DNA of 64,000 bases from Todiramphus chloris collaris (Eukaryota; Chordata; Aves; Coraciiformes; Alcedinidae): the NCBI GenBank assembly GCA_025345505.1, contig JANVCC010000270.1, positions 7,023,426 to 7,087,425 of the forward strand. Direction: 5' to 3'. Each line of letters begins with the position of its first letter. Within the stretch, counting starts at the first letter, position 1. Of this stretch, positions 1-12,651 are shown in pieces. The notes under the pieces were generated by a model, which did no database searches, was not told where the DNA came from, and saw only the letters and a list, made by a program, of their open reading frames with translations. The position numbers were made by a program, and so were the translations under genes.

Positions 1-3000
1 GATCAAAAGGAGAGTTGCCATCCTTAGGGAAAGGACAGGTTGACAGCAACTTTATATGGCCTTTATGATCTATGAATCCTGAGCTGATCAGAACAGATCA
101 CTCAAGTACGGTGAAATCCTATAGTCCAGCAACATCCCACCTGCCCCGTGGGCCATGACCTTAGCTCTGCAGATGCCGAGCATACCTTACCTCTGAAGCT
201 GCGTCAAGGTCTTCAAACAGCAACTTTATAGCTCTGCTATACAGTGCTTGCACAATACTCTGCTTGCAGTCACATATTTGTGCAGTCACAGCACGCTACT
301 GCAACTCCGTAATTGAAATAAAGTGGTAGAATAAGGACCTTTCCAAAGCTGGAGTTCAGCCTGTAAGACTCAAGAAATCCTTGTCTTTGGCCCTAAGTGT
401 GGCTCCCTGGCTGCTCAAGCCAATGCAAACCAGCCCTGTCCTTGCAACGATGCTCAGGCAATGGCACAGTGAGCCAGCTCAGCAACACGAGCAGGCTCAG
501 AAGGAACCCTGACAAAACCCTGTTTCAGTTAGATGAGCAACCTGAACTTCTCCTCGGGCAGTCTCACAGCATCACTGATGGTGTAAGCAAGGGCTGTTGA
601 CAGGAGGTAGGACAGAAAGGCAGCAGCCTCAGGTTGAATGTTTGGGCTGCTGTAGCCACTCCCCAAGGCTGCTGCATTAGTTACAGTTTCTAGGAAATTA
701 ACTTCAGCCTATAGAAATTACTGTGACTCCAAGTTTGGTTTTGCGAGAGGACCATATGAACTGCAGCTATTGTATTTTGAAATTAAAGTGTTTAACCTGC
801 CAAGAGTTGAGGGGCAAGAAAAGATTGGAGAAAATAAATTAAAAAAAAAAAAAAAGAGAGAAAAGTGAGCAAGATGCTATAATTGGTCTTTTCACGGATA
901 AAACTCTTAAAACGTAGCTCACTTTAAAATCACACTGCATGACAGAATATGATTGTTCATTTAGAATTCTTCCATTGCTTAGGTCTTTGTATAATTTAAA
1001 GCTTGTCCCATATTGACAATTACAAGGTATGGAAAGAACCATCTGTAGCATTCCCCCTCCATAAGGCCAAAACTTTTGCTTTCCAACTAACTCTGAACTG
1101 CCCAAGAAAAGAGGAAAGTTTTAAGCTTACTTGGCCACCACACCAGCTTGCTTTTGCTGCCTGAAACACAAATATCATGTCTAGATAACTGAGCTCTGAT
1201 AATTAGAAAATCAGACCAGTTAGACTGGTCATCAGACTGTCATTTTTTTCCTTTTTTTTTTTTTAAGCAAGGAGATCTTGTCAGTTCTACCTGTCAAATG
1301 ACTTTGGGCCAGATTGTTAAATGTTTCAAGAAAACAGAATAAAACATGTTCCCTCCATGGAGCAGACTCTGATTTACTTCCCTTGCTCACAAGTGCATCA
1401 TTAGAGACCACAGCACAAGACTGTCCACAGAACTAGACTTCATTACTGAAACTATTTCAGGTCTTTTGCTCAAGCTACTGCTGTGAATGGGAATCACTAG
1501 AATTTCAGCTTCATGGACTTCCTGGCAGATAGGATAGCAGTTGAGTTGCCTCAGCTTTCCTACATTTGTACCAATATGAAGTATGATTGGCAGCGAACCC
1601 AGTTCCATTATTCTTCGTTAGATGAGTCAATAAGTGTAGAAAGAGAAAAGAAATGGGCAGCTAATCAACACAAAAATCAGATATTCCGAGGCCAAGAAAG
1701 TATTTATATGCTGATGACTCAACTTTTGCAGCAGTGTATGCAGCAAGAACAGGAAATGTACTATTGAACCCTTTTATGACAACAGCTTTGATGTGAAAGG
1801 CTGAAATAGCTTGTTCTTCCCCGCTGTGATTTAGAAAGCTGGAACTATAAGCCTGGATTTCTGCAGAACATACCCACAAGTGCTCATTAAAGGACACCAG
1901 AGAATATAAGGCTTCTGCAGGATACATGGTAAGTCAATGTCATTCAAAGACTCTGGAAACAGGTGACAAAAGGCTGGCCATGGAAGCTCTGATGCTGTTC
2001 GACACACAATGCATCTAAGGCTGATCCACCTCTCCAGTGGTGAACCGCTGCTCCTGGGAGACAGGAAAAGAGAAGAGTTTCCCCCATCCTTCTCTAATGG
2101 CACAAAAACTTACTATGTTTGATAGTGATTTTCCTTCTTGTTTTAAACCTGTTGACCCACATGCAAAGCTTATGCTGGAATACAGCTGATAATTACTCTA
2201 GAACAGGCTTTCTGAACTCAAGCTATAATTTACCACAACCTTTCACGAGTATTTGTACAGAGGCAGAAGACAGCTACTTCCTAACAAAGTTCGTGAACTT
2301 CCTTTTACCTGCTGTTTATTGCTCATTTTTCTTCTTCCGTTGTGGAGGTGCCACAGAGGAGGTGGTGAGAGCAAAGTGTCCTGCAGTGGTATTTCTCACA
2401 GCAGGTACCTGCTGAGGCAAGGCTGTAAACGACCTGCGTGCCTGATTTGAGTTTCACTGTAAACTGGTAGAAACTGAAAATTTATCAGCGGATTTAGATC
2501 AGTTAGCTTCAACAATCTTCAATACGCAGTCCTGGTAAGTCTGGAGACAGAGACAGTAAATACAGCAAGCTGACTGCCAGATAGGCTTAATTTCCTTGAT
2601 CCCTTTAGGAGTGCTCCACAGGCTAACTGAAAACTTCCAGTTTAGGTTCATATCACTATAAAAACTAATCCTGTCCCCCTACAAGTGAGTTGGTTCAGGC
2701 TCACAAGCGATGCCACAGAACACAAACAAGCTGCATCTTAAAAATAAAAGCATAAGCTAAGTTGTTCGTTATCATTTCAAAGTCAGATAAAGTAGGTTTT
2801 GATTGAAAAGAAATCCCCAAGGAAACCAAACCAAAACAAGGAGGTCTCTCTTTTCAGAGCAGAATGGGGAGGAGATATGGAAGTGCAGGATGTTCAAATT
2901 TACACCAAACAATTTCTTCCTCACAGAGCCAAAGCTGTTAACTGCTGTTAGGCTGTTTTATCCTTCTGCTGGAGACTCATTCAGATTGCCCTTTCTGCTT

Positions 3001-6000
3001 ACTAAACAATCCAAGCAGGACAGAAGCAAATTATGGCTGCTGCAGCATAACTAAGCTGCTATCTGTCTTTTTTTATATCCTTAATATTACCATAATACTT
3101 GGAGATTAAGCTGTCCCTCAAGTGGGAGCATCCTTCTCTCTGTTACTGGCTATCGTGGTTGACTCGGTAACTTGCTCACTCGTTTCCTCCTGCTGCCTCA
3201 CACCAATACTCTGCAGACCATGTCACACGTGGCCCTTTGTAATCTCTTGTATAGAGATCTTGTAGTTAATGATTGTTAGATGTTGACTTTTATGGCTCAT
3301 AAAGCCACGAGCGGATATCAAATTTAATACGTTCAACTGACATCAACGATGTGTTTTATCTCTTGCTTCAAGTTACTGCATTTCTGGGGTTTGCAAGATT
3401 GAAAATAATCTAGCACAACAGAAGAGGCTTCGTAAGAAACGGGTGCTTCTGATATGACCCAAAGGCTACGGCACCCAGACACTACACAGTTAAAGGAGAG
3501 ATGCTCCACACAACATCTTCCAAGCACTGATACCTCTGGCAAATCAGCCCCGCGGAAGAAGCAGCACTGCTGTTTCCAGGGAAGCAGCTCCCATGCTCAG
3601 GCTAATACCCTCCTGAAGACACATCATTTTCCAGAAAACAAAATGCTGAGAGCTTAGGCAAAGCAGCTGGAATAAAGGATAAGAGAGACTGGAGGCTCAC
3701 CGGGAAGGAATGGAACGGCGGTACTTGAAAAACAGAGAGTGAAAGCTCACAACCGTTAAATACATGTGTTATTTATGGAATGCCATTGGACTGAGCAAGT
3801 TTCTTTGCTGCCCACAGCTTACCCCTTTTCCCTACCCTGCAATAAGTGCCATAAAGCTTCAACAGAAGAGGTGACAACTTGTTGGGAGTGCTCTCCTCCA
3901 TAAAACTGCCTGCGCCCAGCTGGCAGTCAGAGGCCCCCTGAGCCGGACTCCTCTTCTCCGACTGTGATACCAGCGTGGTGGAACAGACTGCTCTAATGCA
4001 GCACACTAACCCCACCAGCTACGAGCAGTTGGGAAGGGTGTCTGTGCAGCAAAGCCTTCCAAGCACCGTGAAACACTTCATTCTTCAAATTACACTGATA
4101 TCCTAACTCCGCGAAGTCAAATTTTCCATAGCGTCATGATTCCATCGCATTAATTTCCCTCAGACCCCCAACTCACTCTAAGTGCCAAATAATCATAGCC
4201 CTTGTTTTGGTGCGTTTTATCATCTCCAACCTTCTCCTGTTATCTGCAACGCACTGCCAACTAACCATTTGTACAGCAGTCCCCACAACCACCACCCAGG
4301 AAGGGAGTAGACACAATACTTTATGCTCAGTTGAGCACAACTAGCCTGTTCTCACACTCAGTGACAGATGGGACGTTTACAGCATGCAAGTTGTAGGCAC
4401 AAATCCGTACCACACTCTGGTCACCAGCATGGAATTTCACTCCATAACCTACAAGCAGCATTCGGCAAACCATCCAGGGCAGATTGTGCTAAAACATCAC
4501 GTTAACACCACTTTTCATGAGAATGGCTATCATTGCTAAATAGTTTCCAATAAAATAAAGATGGTTGAAAAGATACACAAATATTATTGTTTCTCCATTC
4601 ATGGGATGTGATTCACACATCCCGTCTCTCCTCCTCGGTGAAAGAAGTGCTAAATCACCAGCCTTAAAAGGCACTTCATCTGGTTAGGTTAGGTTTTTGT
4701 CAGGGGAATCTTCATCCCTCTGGAACACACATTAAGTATTCAGGAAAAAGAAGGAAAAAGGGCAAAGAGGAGATTTGGGATGTCACTGTGTGGGATTTAG
4801 TTTCCTTCTGATCTCCCAATGCATTTCTCTGGAGATGCAGCTACTAAACAACACCCTCTTGTACCTAAACTACTGAAGGTCATATTTTTTTCCTTTTCCC
4901 TCTCCCTTCCCCATCTCTCCTGCTCGATGGTAGCTCTCTGCACATGCCGGGGGATTCTGATATCTGGACCTGACATGTTAATAACTAGGACTCCATGAAA
5001 AAGTTGATCTGTGAACACCAGAGGTGTACGATGCTTCACCGGCTGCTCTTTTCTGAGGACTGCATATAGCTGCACACCTTAGGCTACGTTACTGCTGTAG
5101 TTCCATCCGCCCTTGTACGTGTCATTTAGTCACTCTGCATTTTTCTAGCCATACATATGGAATGCAGTTTACTCTGAGTGATATTACAAGAGGGAGCAAC
5201 AGGTAGAGAAAGCCAAGGATGCACAAGACAGATCTTGCAACCTATCTGAGGTGATGATGTAGCTCTCACGTTGTTCCACAAGAATCTTTCATGCTCTTCC
5301 ATCATCATACCACCTTCATTAATGGCCCACATATCCTTACCTTTCTGCTTCTTACCTTTGTTTCCTAAGAGGATCACGTGGAAACTTGAAACACATTATC
5401 TAATTGTACTTTAAACTCCTGACATTGATAAAGGAAATTTGGATGAGTAGAGAGTTAGGGAATGGAGAGAAGTCTATGCACAGATGGTGAAAAGGTGTAA
5501 GAGAGAGGTGTGGAATGGAGAAACAAAGATCTGAAGGTCTCTTCTGCTATCAGCTTGACGAGCTTTTTGACTGGAATACAGGCACTGCCGTGACTTTTCA
5601 ACGATCCAAACCCATAACCACAGCTTCACGGGCAGGAGTTAAAAGACTTTGGGATACCAGCAGGTACAGCAACATGATTATTTGTTCCATTATTATTCTT
5701 TTGTTTTTGGTATTGGGTTTCTTTAAAATTATAACAGGACTATTCATAATCCATCTCCCCTCCACCAGCTACTGAAGCATTTAGAGAAAAAAAAACCATT
5801 CACTTCAATGGTAATTGCATGCAAGAATGAAATATCTAACTAAAAGGCATTTAATGATATTCCCAGCAACCATTCTAATTTTCATTATCTAGTGGCTGAA
5901 CCCTGCCTCTGAACAAGTCAAACGTATTTTTTTCACAAACAGTCCCTAACCCCACAGGCTCTCTCTCCTAGTTCAAACCTGCTTTGCAACTTTCACACTC

Positions 6001-8561
6001 ATATTTTTCATTTTGCTCCCTAGCTTTACCGCCTCATTTTTTTTCCTCCCCTCTGTTTTTCATTTCTAAAAGTTCTTTGTTTCTATATATACAATCGCAC
6101 ACAGCTCACCCAAAATAAGATGTGGGCTATAAATACATGAAAATAAAATTTGGGAAAGTTGCAAGCAATTTTTCCAGCGGTAAATACTACATGTTCAAAA
6201 ATACATAAATAACGATTTTAATAAGCCTTGCAGAAACAGGCAGATGCCTCCTTGGTCCCCCAGATTCTCAGAGCTCTTGCACAAGACTTCCTTCATATTT
6301 GTCTAAGTCCCTGAAGTTACACACCCATCTTAAAAGTTAAAAAAGATAAACTTGTTAATGACACACAAATGTTCATAGACATAACATCTTTACGGATATT
6401 CTCCGTGAGCAGCTCAAGCCGCTCTCCATATGTATTTGAACGTACTGGAAGGCTGGAGTTTTTAAGTTGTCAGATCTGTGCCTGGGTGAGAGGGGCTCTA
6501 TTTTCACTCTTAAGGCAGCAAGAGATTAGCAGCTTGAAATCACTTTGACAGTTTCAGTTACTCTATTGCATACCGCAGGGAATTTTAATTCCAACCTGTG
6601 AAATTGTAATTGCTTCTCAAGAAGAGCGGAAGGATTCTGGGTAATGGCCACAGCCAAGCTCAATGTCAGAGTTGCCAGTTGCTGCCACTTCAGATATTAC
6701 TTGCTGTTATTCAAAAATCACTCCAGCTTTCCATACGGGAAGTTGAACTGGGGAGTGAAACTAAATTAACAGAAGCTGTCAGATGTTCAGAGATGTGCAG
6801 GCAATGATGTGATAGAGATGGATGAACTCTGCTCAAAAGGTACCTTCTCCTTCTTTCTCTCTCCTGCTTTATAGAACAAGGTTTACATAGACCAGATATT
6901 TTATTTCATATTCTTTTTCTAAACAAGTATACCATTAATAGAAAAGTACAACGAAAAGATTAAATGACAAAGCCCTCCAACATCCAAACCCATGCACAAG
7001 CAGGACATAAAAAACATGCACTTAATGTTTTTCAGAAGAGATTTAAGATGTCTTTGCTATTCAAGGCTTGTGGTTTGCAAGATTCCTCGCTGAAAACAGC
7101 CAAAGAGAACTCAGAGATACCACAGACATTTAAGAAAAATAGTTGAGGCTTCCTTGGTACCAAAAGAAAATGAATTTTTTTTTTTCTTAAAAAAAAAAAA
7201 AAGGCACTGCATGGAGATTTATTATGAGCAGACACATTGCCTAGTGATGAGTGTGTTCACCCATGTGTAAGGGATCAATTTACTGCAGGGAAACTTCTTC
7301 TGCAATGACCTCATTAACTTGGAGTGCAGTAGATTTCTCACCCACCCTGGTGGCTTGTAGAAAGAGCCTTTTACGTTGGCCTCAAACATGATGCCAATGT
7401 AAAAACTAAAAGTGCCACCTGGCATGGCAGTTAGAAGCATTCAGGGAGCCAAATAGGAGTAAAAATCACAGATCAAACGCATTCAGGGAACCAAATAGGA
7501 GCAAAAATCATAGATCAAATGTGTTGAGGTCAACACCTTCCATGAAGCAGATACACTTCCACAGTTCACTCTACCCACTCACTGAGTTTTCCCAGCAGCC
7601 TTCAAAAGCAGCCTCAAGCAGCATGAGGTTTGGGTTTTGCCTGAAGGTCCAGATGAGCTGTTTGACCAGAATTGACTTTTCAGCTCAATAGCTTTGAAAG
7701 CTTTCGTTGTAAATAAACAGGAATAAATGACACACACTCTACTGCTCCACAACATTAAGTGCCAAAAAGCCTTCTCAAAATCTGAAGGAAGATAATAAAG
7801 TACTTGATAAACAATCTTCCCTACTTATTAGGTTAAAGCTCAGTTTAAGAATATGCTGCAACTGTGGGCAATGCCATTTACAAACTCTGCTTCACCTCCT
7901 TTCTCTATATTGCATTATTGCTAAGAAAATAAGCTGGTCCCATTAAAGCCAACAATGCACAGAATCTAAATCACAAGCTTTGTAAATCTCTAACAGCTGA
8001 TGCAATGAGCCTGTAATTGCTCCGATTAGATAAGCCACAGTGGCTGAGAGGGGGCTAGAGGCAGAGAAAAAAACCTGCACTGTTTATTCCCATCAGATGC
8101 AAAAATTCGGCTCAGATATAATGATTTTGTCAACTCATACTGTTCCTGAGGTATGTGGTACCTTCCTTAACATTTCAGCTCCTGTAGTCAAGTGAGGTTT
8201 TTTTTTAAAATACTACAGATTTGTTAAAAATGTAAATTAGAGATCGTTACTTATTCCTGGTCATAATGAAAAGCCTGAAAAAAATAAGCAGAGAGAAATG
8301 AAGAGCATGGTTTAAAAAATAAAAATAGAAGTCTCATGGATTTTGAGTCTTGGCTCATGACTTTCAGTGGCTGCAATAAGAAATGCAATATTCAAGTGAT
8401 TACACACCTAATTTCCTGAAGACAGCTGCATTTGTTGTTATAATTTACAGGCAGTACTGAAAGCACCATGGTGGAACTTCCTGATTAATTGTCTGTAACT
8501 ACCAGGAATCCTTGGTTTATAAAGTACAAAGCATATTTCCTAGGGGATTATTCATCTGCAC
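1..8561. other. Downstream flank of CDKAL1, no gene recognised
   Basis: This lies 3' of the minus-strand CDKAL1 gene, presumably intergenic on the way to SOX4 if the usual vertebrate gene order holds. All open frames are under 100 codons, lack convincing splice context and resemble no family I know. Visible structure is limited to homopolymer tracts (A-run about 840-855, T-run 1251-1264, T-run then A-run 7176-7202), a 42-bp tandem duplication at 7437-7520 and a low-repeat stretch around 7915-8085 that could be a conserved noncoding element. No CpG island and no recognisable RNA gene is seen. Confidence 0.6.
7437..7520. repeat. Two-copy 42-bp tandem duplication
   Basis: Two adjacent 42-bp copies (7437-7478 and 7479-7520) starting GCATTCAGGG differ at only a few positions, mostly transitions. 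The level of divergence suggests an old local duplication, not an assembly error. Confidence 0.9.
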
Positions 8562-9155
8562 TGTACTGGTTTTGGCTGGGATAGAGTTGATTTTCTTCAT
8601 CATTGCTACTATGGGGCTATGGTTTGGATTTGTGCTGGGGGCAGTGCTGATAACACAGGGATGTTTTAGCTCTTGCTGAGCAGTGCTTGCACATTGTCAA
8701 GGCGTTTCTGCTCCTCACCCCACCCAGCAGCGAGGAGGATGGGGGGGCAAAGAAGTCAGGAGGGGACACAGCTGGGACAGCTGACCCCAACTGACTGAAG
8801 CGTGGGTATTCCAGACCCTGAGACATCATGCTGAGCATGTAAAGCTGAGAGAAGGAGGAGGAAGGTGGGGGGAACGTTCAGAGTGATGGTGTTTGTCCTC
8901 CCAGTTCACCGTTCTGCACGATGGAGCTTGGTCTTCCTGGGGATGGCTGAACACCTGCCTGCCAATGGGAAGTGGTGAATGAATTCCTTGTTTTCCTCTG
9001 CTTGTTGTTTTACCTATTACACTGTCCTTATCTCAACCCACGAGTTTTCTCACTTGTACTCTTCTGATTCTCTTCCCCCATCCAACTGGGGAGGGGTGGG
9101 TGTGGAATGAACCAGTGGCTCCGTGTTAGCTGCCTGCTGGAGTTAAACCACAACA
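8562..9155 (+). mobile_element. Solo LTR of an avian endogenous retrovirus
   Basis: About 594 bp beginning TGTACTGGTTTTGGCTGGG and ending GTTAAACCACAACA, with TG and CA termini, matching a high-copy LTR type found in many bird genomes. Recognisable landmarks in order are the GATAACACAGGGATGTTTTAG block, a G-rich central stretch near 8735-8770, a region around 8836-8845 where related copies carry a TATA box (here TGTAAA, so degraded), GAATGAATTCCTTGTTTTCC near 8978 and CTCAACCCACGAGTTTTCTC near 9033. No gag, pol or env sequence and no second LTR lies nearby, so this is the usual product of LTR-LTR recombination. I could not find an unambiguous target-site duplication, so the ends may be off by a few bases. 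The ERVL-like class is inferred. Confidence 0.85.
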
Positions 9156-10228
9156 GTCATGTAGGCAGCTCAGCTCCGTCTGTGCTGGGCACCACACAAA
9201 CATAATAATAATATTAATAATTTTTAAAAGTACAGTTCCTGCTCTTAAGATTTCAAGCCAACTAACAGACTTTGCAAGTGGAAGTTTAGGTGAAGATCCA
9301 GAACAGTGACAAGTTATGAACAAACAAACAGTATCGTGCAGTCAGTGCCTGCCAGAACTGGGCACAGAGTCCAGTCCCTGACTGACCAGCACAGTCTCAA
9401 GATGTGTGGAGAGCCTGTCATGACAAAAAATGGCTTGAAGTAATTAGAAATTTGCAGTTAAGCTCCCTACTAACAGCAATATTGTCTTATACACAGCATG
9501 AGCCAATGCACAGCTGATATGAGAGTCACATTTAGTTCTCTGAGCATTACACCAAATCCACTGAGTCTGTATTAAACCCATCTTCTAAAAGAACTCTGTC
9601 ACTAGAACTCCATCTTCCCATTCAGTGATAAAAAACCAATACCTTCAAAACTATTTCTATGTAAAAATTCATTCTTTTTTGATTATCAAAGCCTAGTAAC
9701 TCACTGTGAAGTCGAGAGAGGCAAGATGGCAAGGCAAACGTTCTTTCAGACACGCCAGCAAAATAAATAGCAACAAATAACAAACTTCAATGGCCCAGCA
9801 GTGTTTGACTCTCACGTAAAAAGACGCATATCAAACCATCACACTGCATTAAATAAAATCTTTAAGAAAGCTTTAAATGTTCTGCACATAAAAGATTACC
9901 AATATCACTCAATGGAAACGTATTTCTTATAAACCCCATGAGTTTCCTGTATGCAATTTTACCTGCTACAGCAGTTATCAAAGAGTAAGCAAAGCAAACA
10001 CTGCATCATTTTAGAAAACAGATGAGAAAAGATGCAACAAACTCTTCTGCCAACCAAGGCAGAATTTTGGCAAGATAGGTCTCCCTAGAGCTTATTAACA
10101 TTCTCTCCTATGAATGACAGGAAAGGCATAGGGTGAGTACAAATTATTGCCCAATTTATATTAGCTTCTAAAAAAAATAATTAAAATTATTGGTAAGAGT
10201 GTTTCCTTTGAAGATTTTACACAGCAGT
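9156..10228. other. Sequence between the solo LTR and the CDKAL1 3' end
   Basis: AT-rich non-coding DNA with no long open frame or recognised repeat. It contains an imperfect ATA/TAA run near 9203-9222. It would be part of the 3' UTR only if a distal poly(A) site is used. Confidence 0.55.
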
Positions 10229-10234
10229 TTTATT
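10229..10234 (-). terminator. Possible CDKAL1 polyadenylation signal (AATAAA)
   Basis: A canonical AATAAA hexamer on the minus strand, 24 nt past the CDKAL1 stop codon. Moderately U/G-containing sequence (CTGCTGTGT) follows immediately. If used, the 3' UTR would be only about 40-50 nt. The next canonical minus-strand hexamers I noticed are near 8085, 7217 and 6900, which would give UTRs of 2-3.4 kb. Which site is used cannot be decided from sequence alone. Confidence 0.35.
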
Positions 10235-10258
10235 GTTTTCATAAAAGCCTCATCCAGT

Positions 10259-10465
10259 TCACAGTTCTGTTTTCATTGCTCCATAGTAAAACATAACAAG
10301 AGCTGCCAGCAGAGCCAGGCTGACAGACAGCATCTTCAGTCCACCTCCTTCTTGTTGCCATGGGAGCTGCAAAGCCGTCCACGAGCAGAGCGGGGTTTTC
10401 ACTGGGATCTCAGCAAAAGGGTGTGCTTTCCAGTGTGTGCCATTCTGGGGTACGTGTCTGAACTC
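10259..10465 (-). CDS. CDKAL1: CDKAL1 terminal coding exon (linker and ER tail anchor)
   Basis: The last 68 codons and the TGA stop of CDKAL1. The acceptor is strong (TGTTTCTTCACAG) and the first residues, EFRHVPQNG, continue phase 0 from GLTE of the previous exon, as the family expects a GLT-acidic-acidic-FR junction. Residues 1-43 form a variable linker with a W/P/Q-rich patch (about 29-39). Residues 45-62 are strongly hydrophobic (MLSVSLALLAALVMFYYG) and followed by a short tail ending KTEL. In mammalian CDKAL1 this position holds the C-terminal transmembrane anchor that places the enzyme in the ER membrane with its catalytic part in the cytosol. The linker shares little with the mammalian sequence as I remember it, while anchor position and length agree. 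The splice junction, frame and anchor make the call good despite the weak linker match. Confidence 0.88.
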   Translation of the reverse strand, partial: EFRHVPQNGTHWKAHPFAEIPVKTPLCSWTALQLPWQQEGGGLKMLSVSLALLAALVMFYYGAMKTEL

Positions 10466-12600
10466 CTGTGAAGAAACACACATGTCAAGATTGAAACCGT
10501 GTATTTCTGATCGTAATTACCAAATGCAAATAAAAATCTCCTCTTCATATTGAGGTTTAAATTAATATCCTTTTTCAAGACAAACGATGATTCAACCTGC
10601 ACTGCAGCATCATCAGGTCATCAGTTTTTCATGTGGAAATCTTACCAATCCCATACGAAGTCAACCTTCTACTGAAATTAACTGCCAAACCAACGAAGCT
10701 GTTAGCAACAGAAAACAAATCTCCAGATCTCAGTGACATCAAACAGAGTTGTCCGAGGATTATTTTTTTCATTTGTTTGTTTTGCTGCTATCTCACTAGT
10801 CTCCCATTTCTGGCTTCTTCAAAATAAATGTCTAACCAGGGATAAAGGGGACCACAACACAACAATCCTTTGCACAGCAGGGCTCTTCTAAAGTCAATCA
10901 TCGTCTCCTGGTGTGCCAGCTCAGTGGTGCTTGAAAATCCTCCCAGAGGGCTTTTCCTTTCCCCTGACCCTCAGGAGGCAGCTGTGCTAAAACACTCACC
11001 TTCTCCTTCAGCATATTGAATCCAAGTTCCCTGCTGTGCTTGCCATTACCATTCCCAACCTGACTGCAAGCACCAAGATCCCCTGGAATACAAGGACTTT
11101 TAATTGCAGCACAAGTTAGAGATGTTGAGTCATTATTTCAGCAGAAAATCCAAGTGGAAAGAATGAGAAACTCTTCTCTCTTGCAACCTCGTTCAGTTCA
11201 ACACACAGGCACTGTAGATACTCCAAAGTAAAAACTTCTATTAAAACTGTAATCTGATGAAGTGGTAAAGGTGTAATTAAACAAAGGTGTAATGATTTTG
11301 CATCATAAGATCCAGTATTTCTGTTCATCATTAGTTTTTTCCTCCCTCTATTTCCATAGTCTCTTAGGAATTCAACTAAGCTCAGCTGGATTTTTAATTG
11401 CTTTGCAATTTTCCAGTTAAAAAAGGGTTTTGATAAATCAATTTTATTATGGTTATTTTTTTCCTTCACATTTTGTATAAAACAAGTCAGGAACCCAGAA
11501 TGCATCTATCTGGATAATCTTGTATTTCCAATGAGCTGAAACAGGGTCATGTAAAAATACAGACCAGATGTCCGACTCCCTCTCTTACCAAACATATTTC
11601 TGGGCAAACATGAAAAAATATCAAAGCTCCAAGAAAGGTGCTTGCCCATTAAAGTGTGACAGCACAATTCAAACTGTCTGTAACTGCCTCCTGTTTTCCC
11701 ATCTCAGGAATCAGCTCCTTTATAGTAATTATAGAAGGAAAATAATGATTATTACTGCTTAGGTAAGTAAGCATCAAAGGGGCAAATGACAGCCTGGTGT
11801 AAGTGCTATTCTAACATCTGAGGTATTGTTGATTTAGATCATAATTCACACAGGCAACGGGTTACTGAGCAAGTGACCTATGAAATGAGGACGACTTCTT
11901 AAATATACTGTCCCTAGAAGACCATCAACTGAGTAAACAGGAAAGGGAACAGGCAAGGGAATTGGGGTGTAGTCAATTTGCAAACTAAAGTGACCCTTTT
12001 CTTTAAGATGCACTTCACAGCTTAGAATTTAAAACACTACTGCCTTTCTGTTTGATAACCTGTGTCTCTTCAGATGATCCCACCAAATATTTTCTTTCAA
12101 GAAAAGAAATATGTACATCTGATCCATGTTTTCTAAGAATTATTCTCCAGTTTACCCCAAAATTCTGCCTTGCAACACTGACACATGGGTAACACCACTG
12201 GCTGCCTTGAAAATTTCCATCATTATTGTCTCAGAAGATGTGTCTGTAAAAAAGGGTACATCTGGTTCCAGGGAACTGAAAGGCTCCTGTAGAAAATGAG
12301 TCTTTTGTCACCCCTGCAATTCGTACGACAGCTTTTAAACCCAGGATAATCTCTCAGAGACACCTGCAGGTAGATGCCTCTTCCTAAGACTCTGCTGTGC
12401 AGCTCTGTAACACACAGCACAAAACTCTCAATGGGAAGAAGAAAGGCTCTGCCACTCTGGGCATATTCTGGAGCTCTCTCAAGCCTGAGTGAAGGGCTGA
12501 GTGGCCCTCACTGCAGTCTGGACATCAGTGAAGTGCCTACCTAGAATACAATCAGTTCTTACTAACATACATTTCACTAGCTGTGCTAATGAAAAACACC

Positions 12601-12651
12601 GTGTGTGTGTGTGTATATATATATATATTTTTTTTTTTTTTTGAAAAAAAA
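12601..12651. repeat. Compound microsatellite (GT)n(AT)n plus T-run
   Basis: Seven GT units pass into an AT run, then about 15 T, one G and eight A. The T and A runs could pair. Confidence 0.95.

Noticed and set aside
10190-10471. 93-codon frame on the plus strand
   Set aside because: Shadow of the CDKAL1 terminal exon on the opposite strand.
11116-11505. 129-codon open frame, minus strand, downstream of the last CDKAL1 splice donor
   Set aside because: No recognisable family. It lies inside the 21 kb intron and CDKAL1 is already complete without it.
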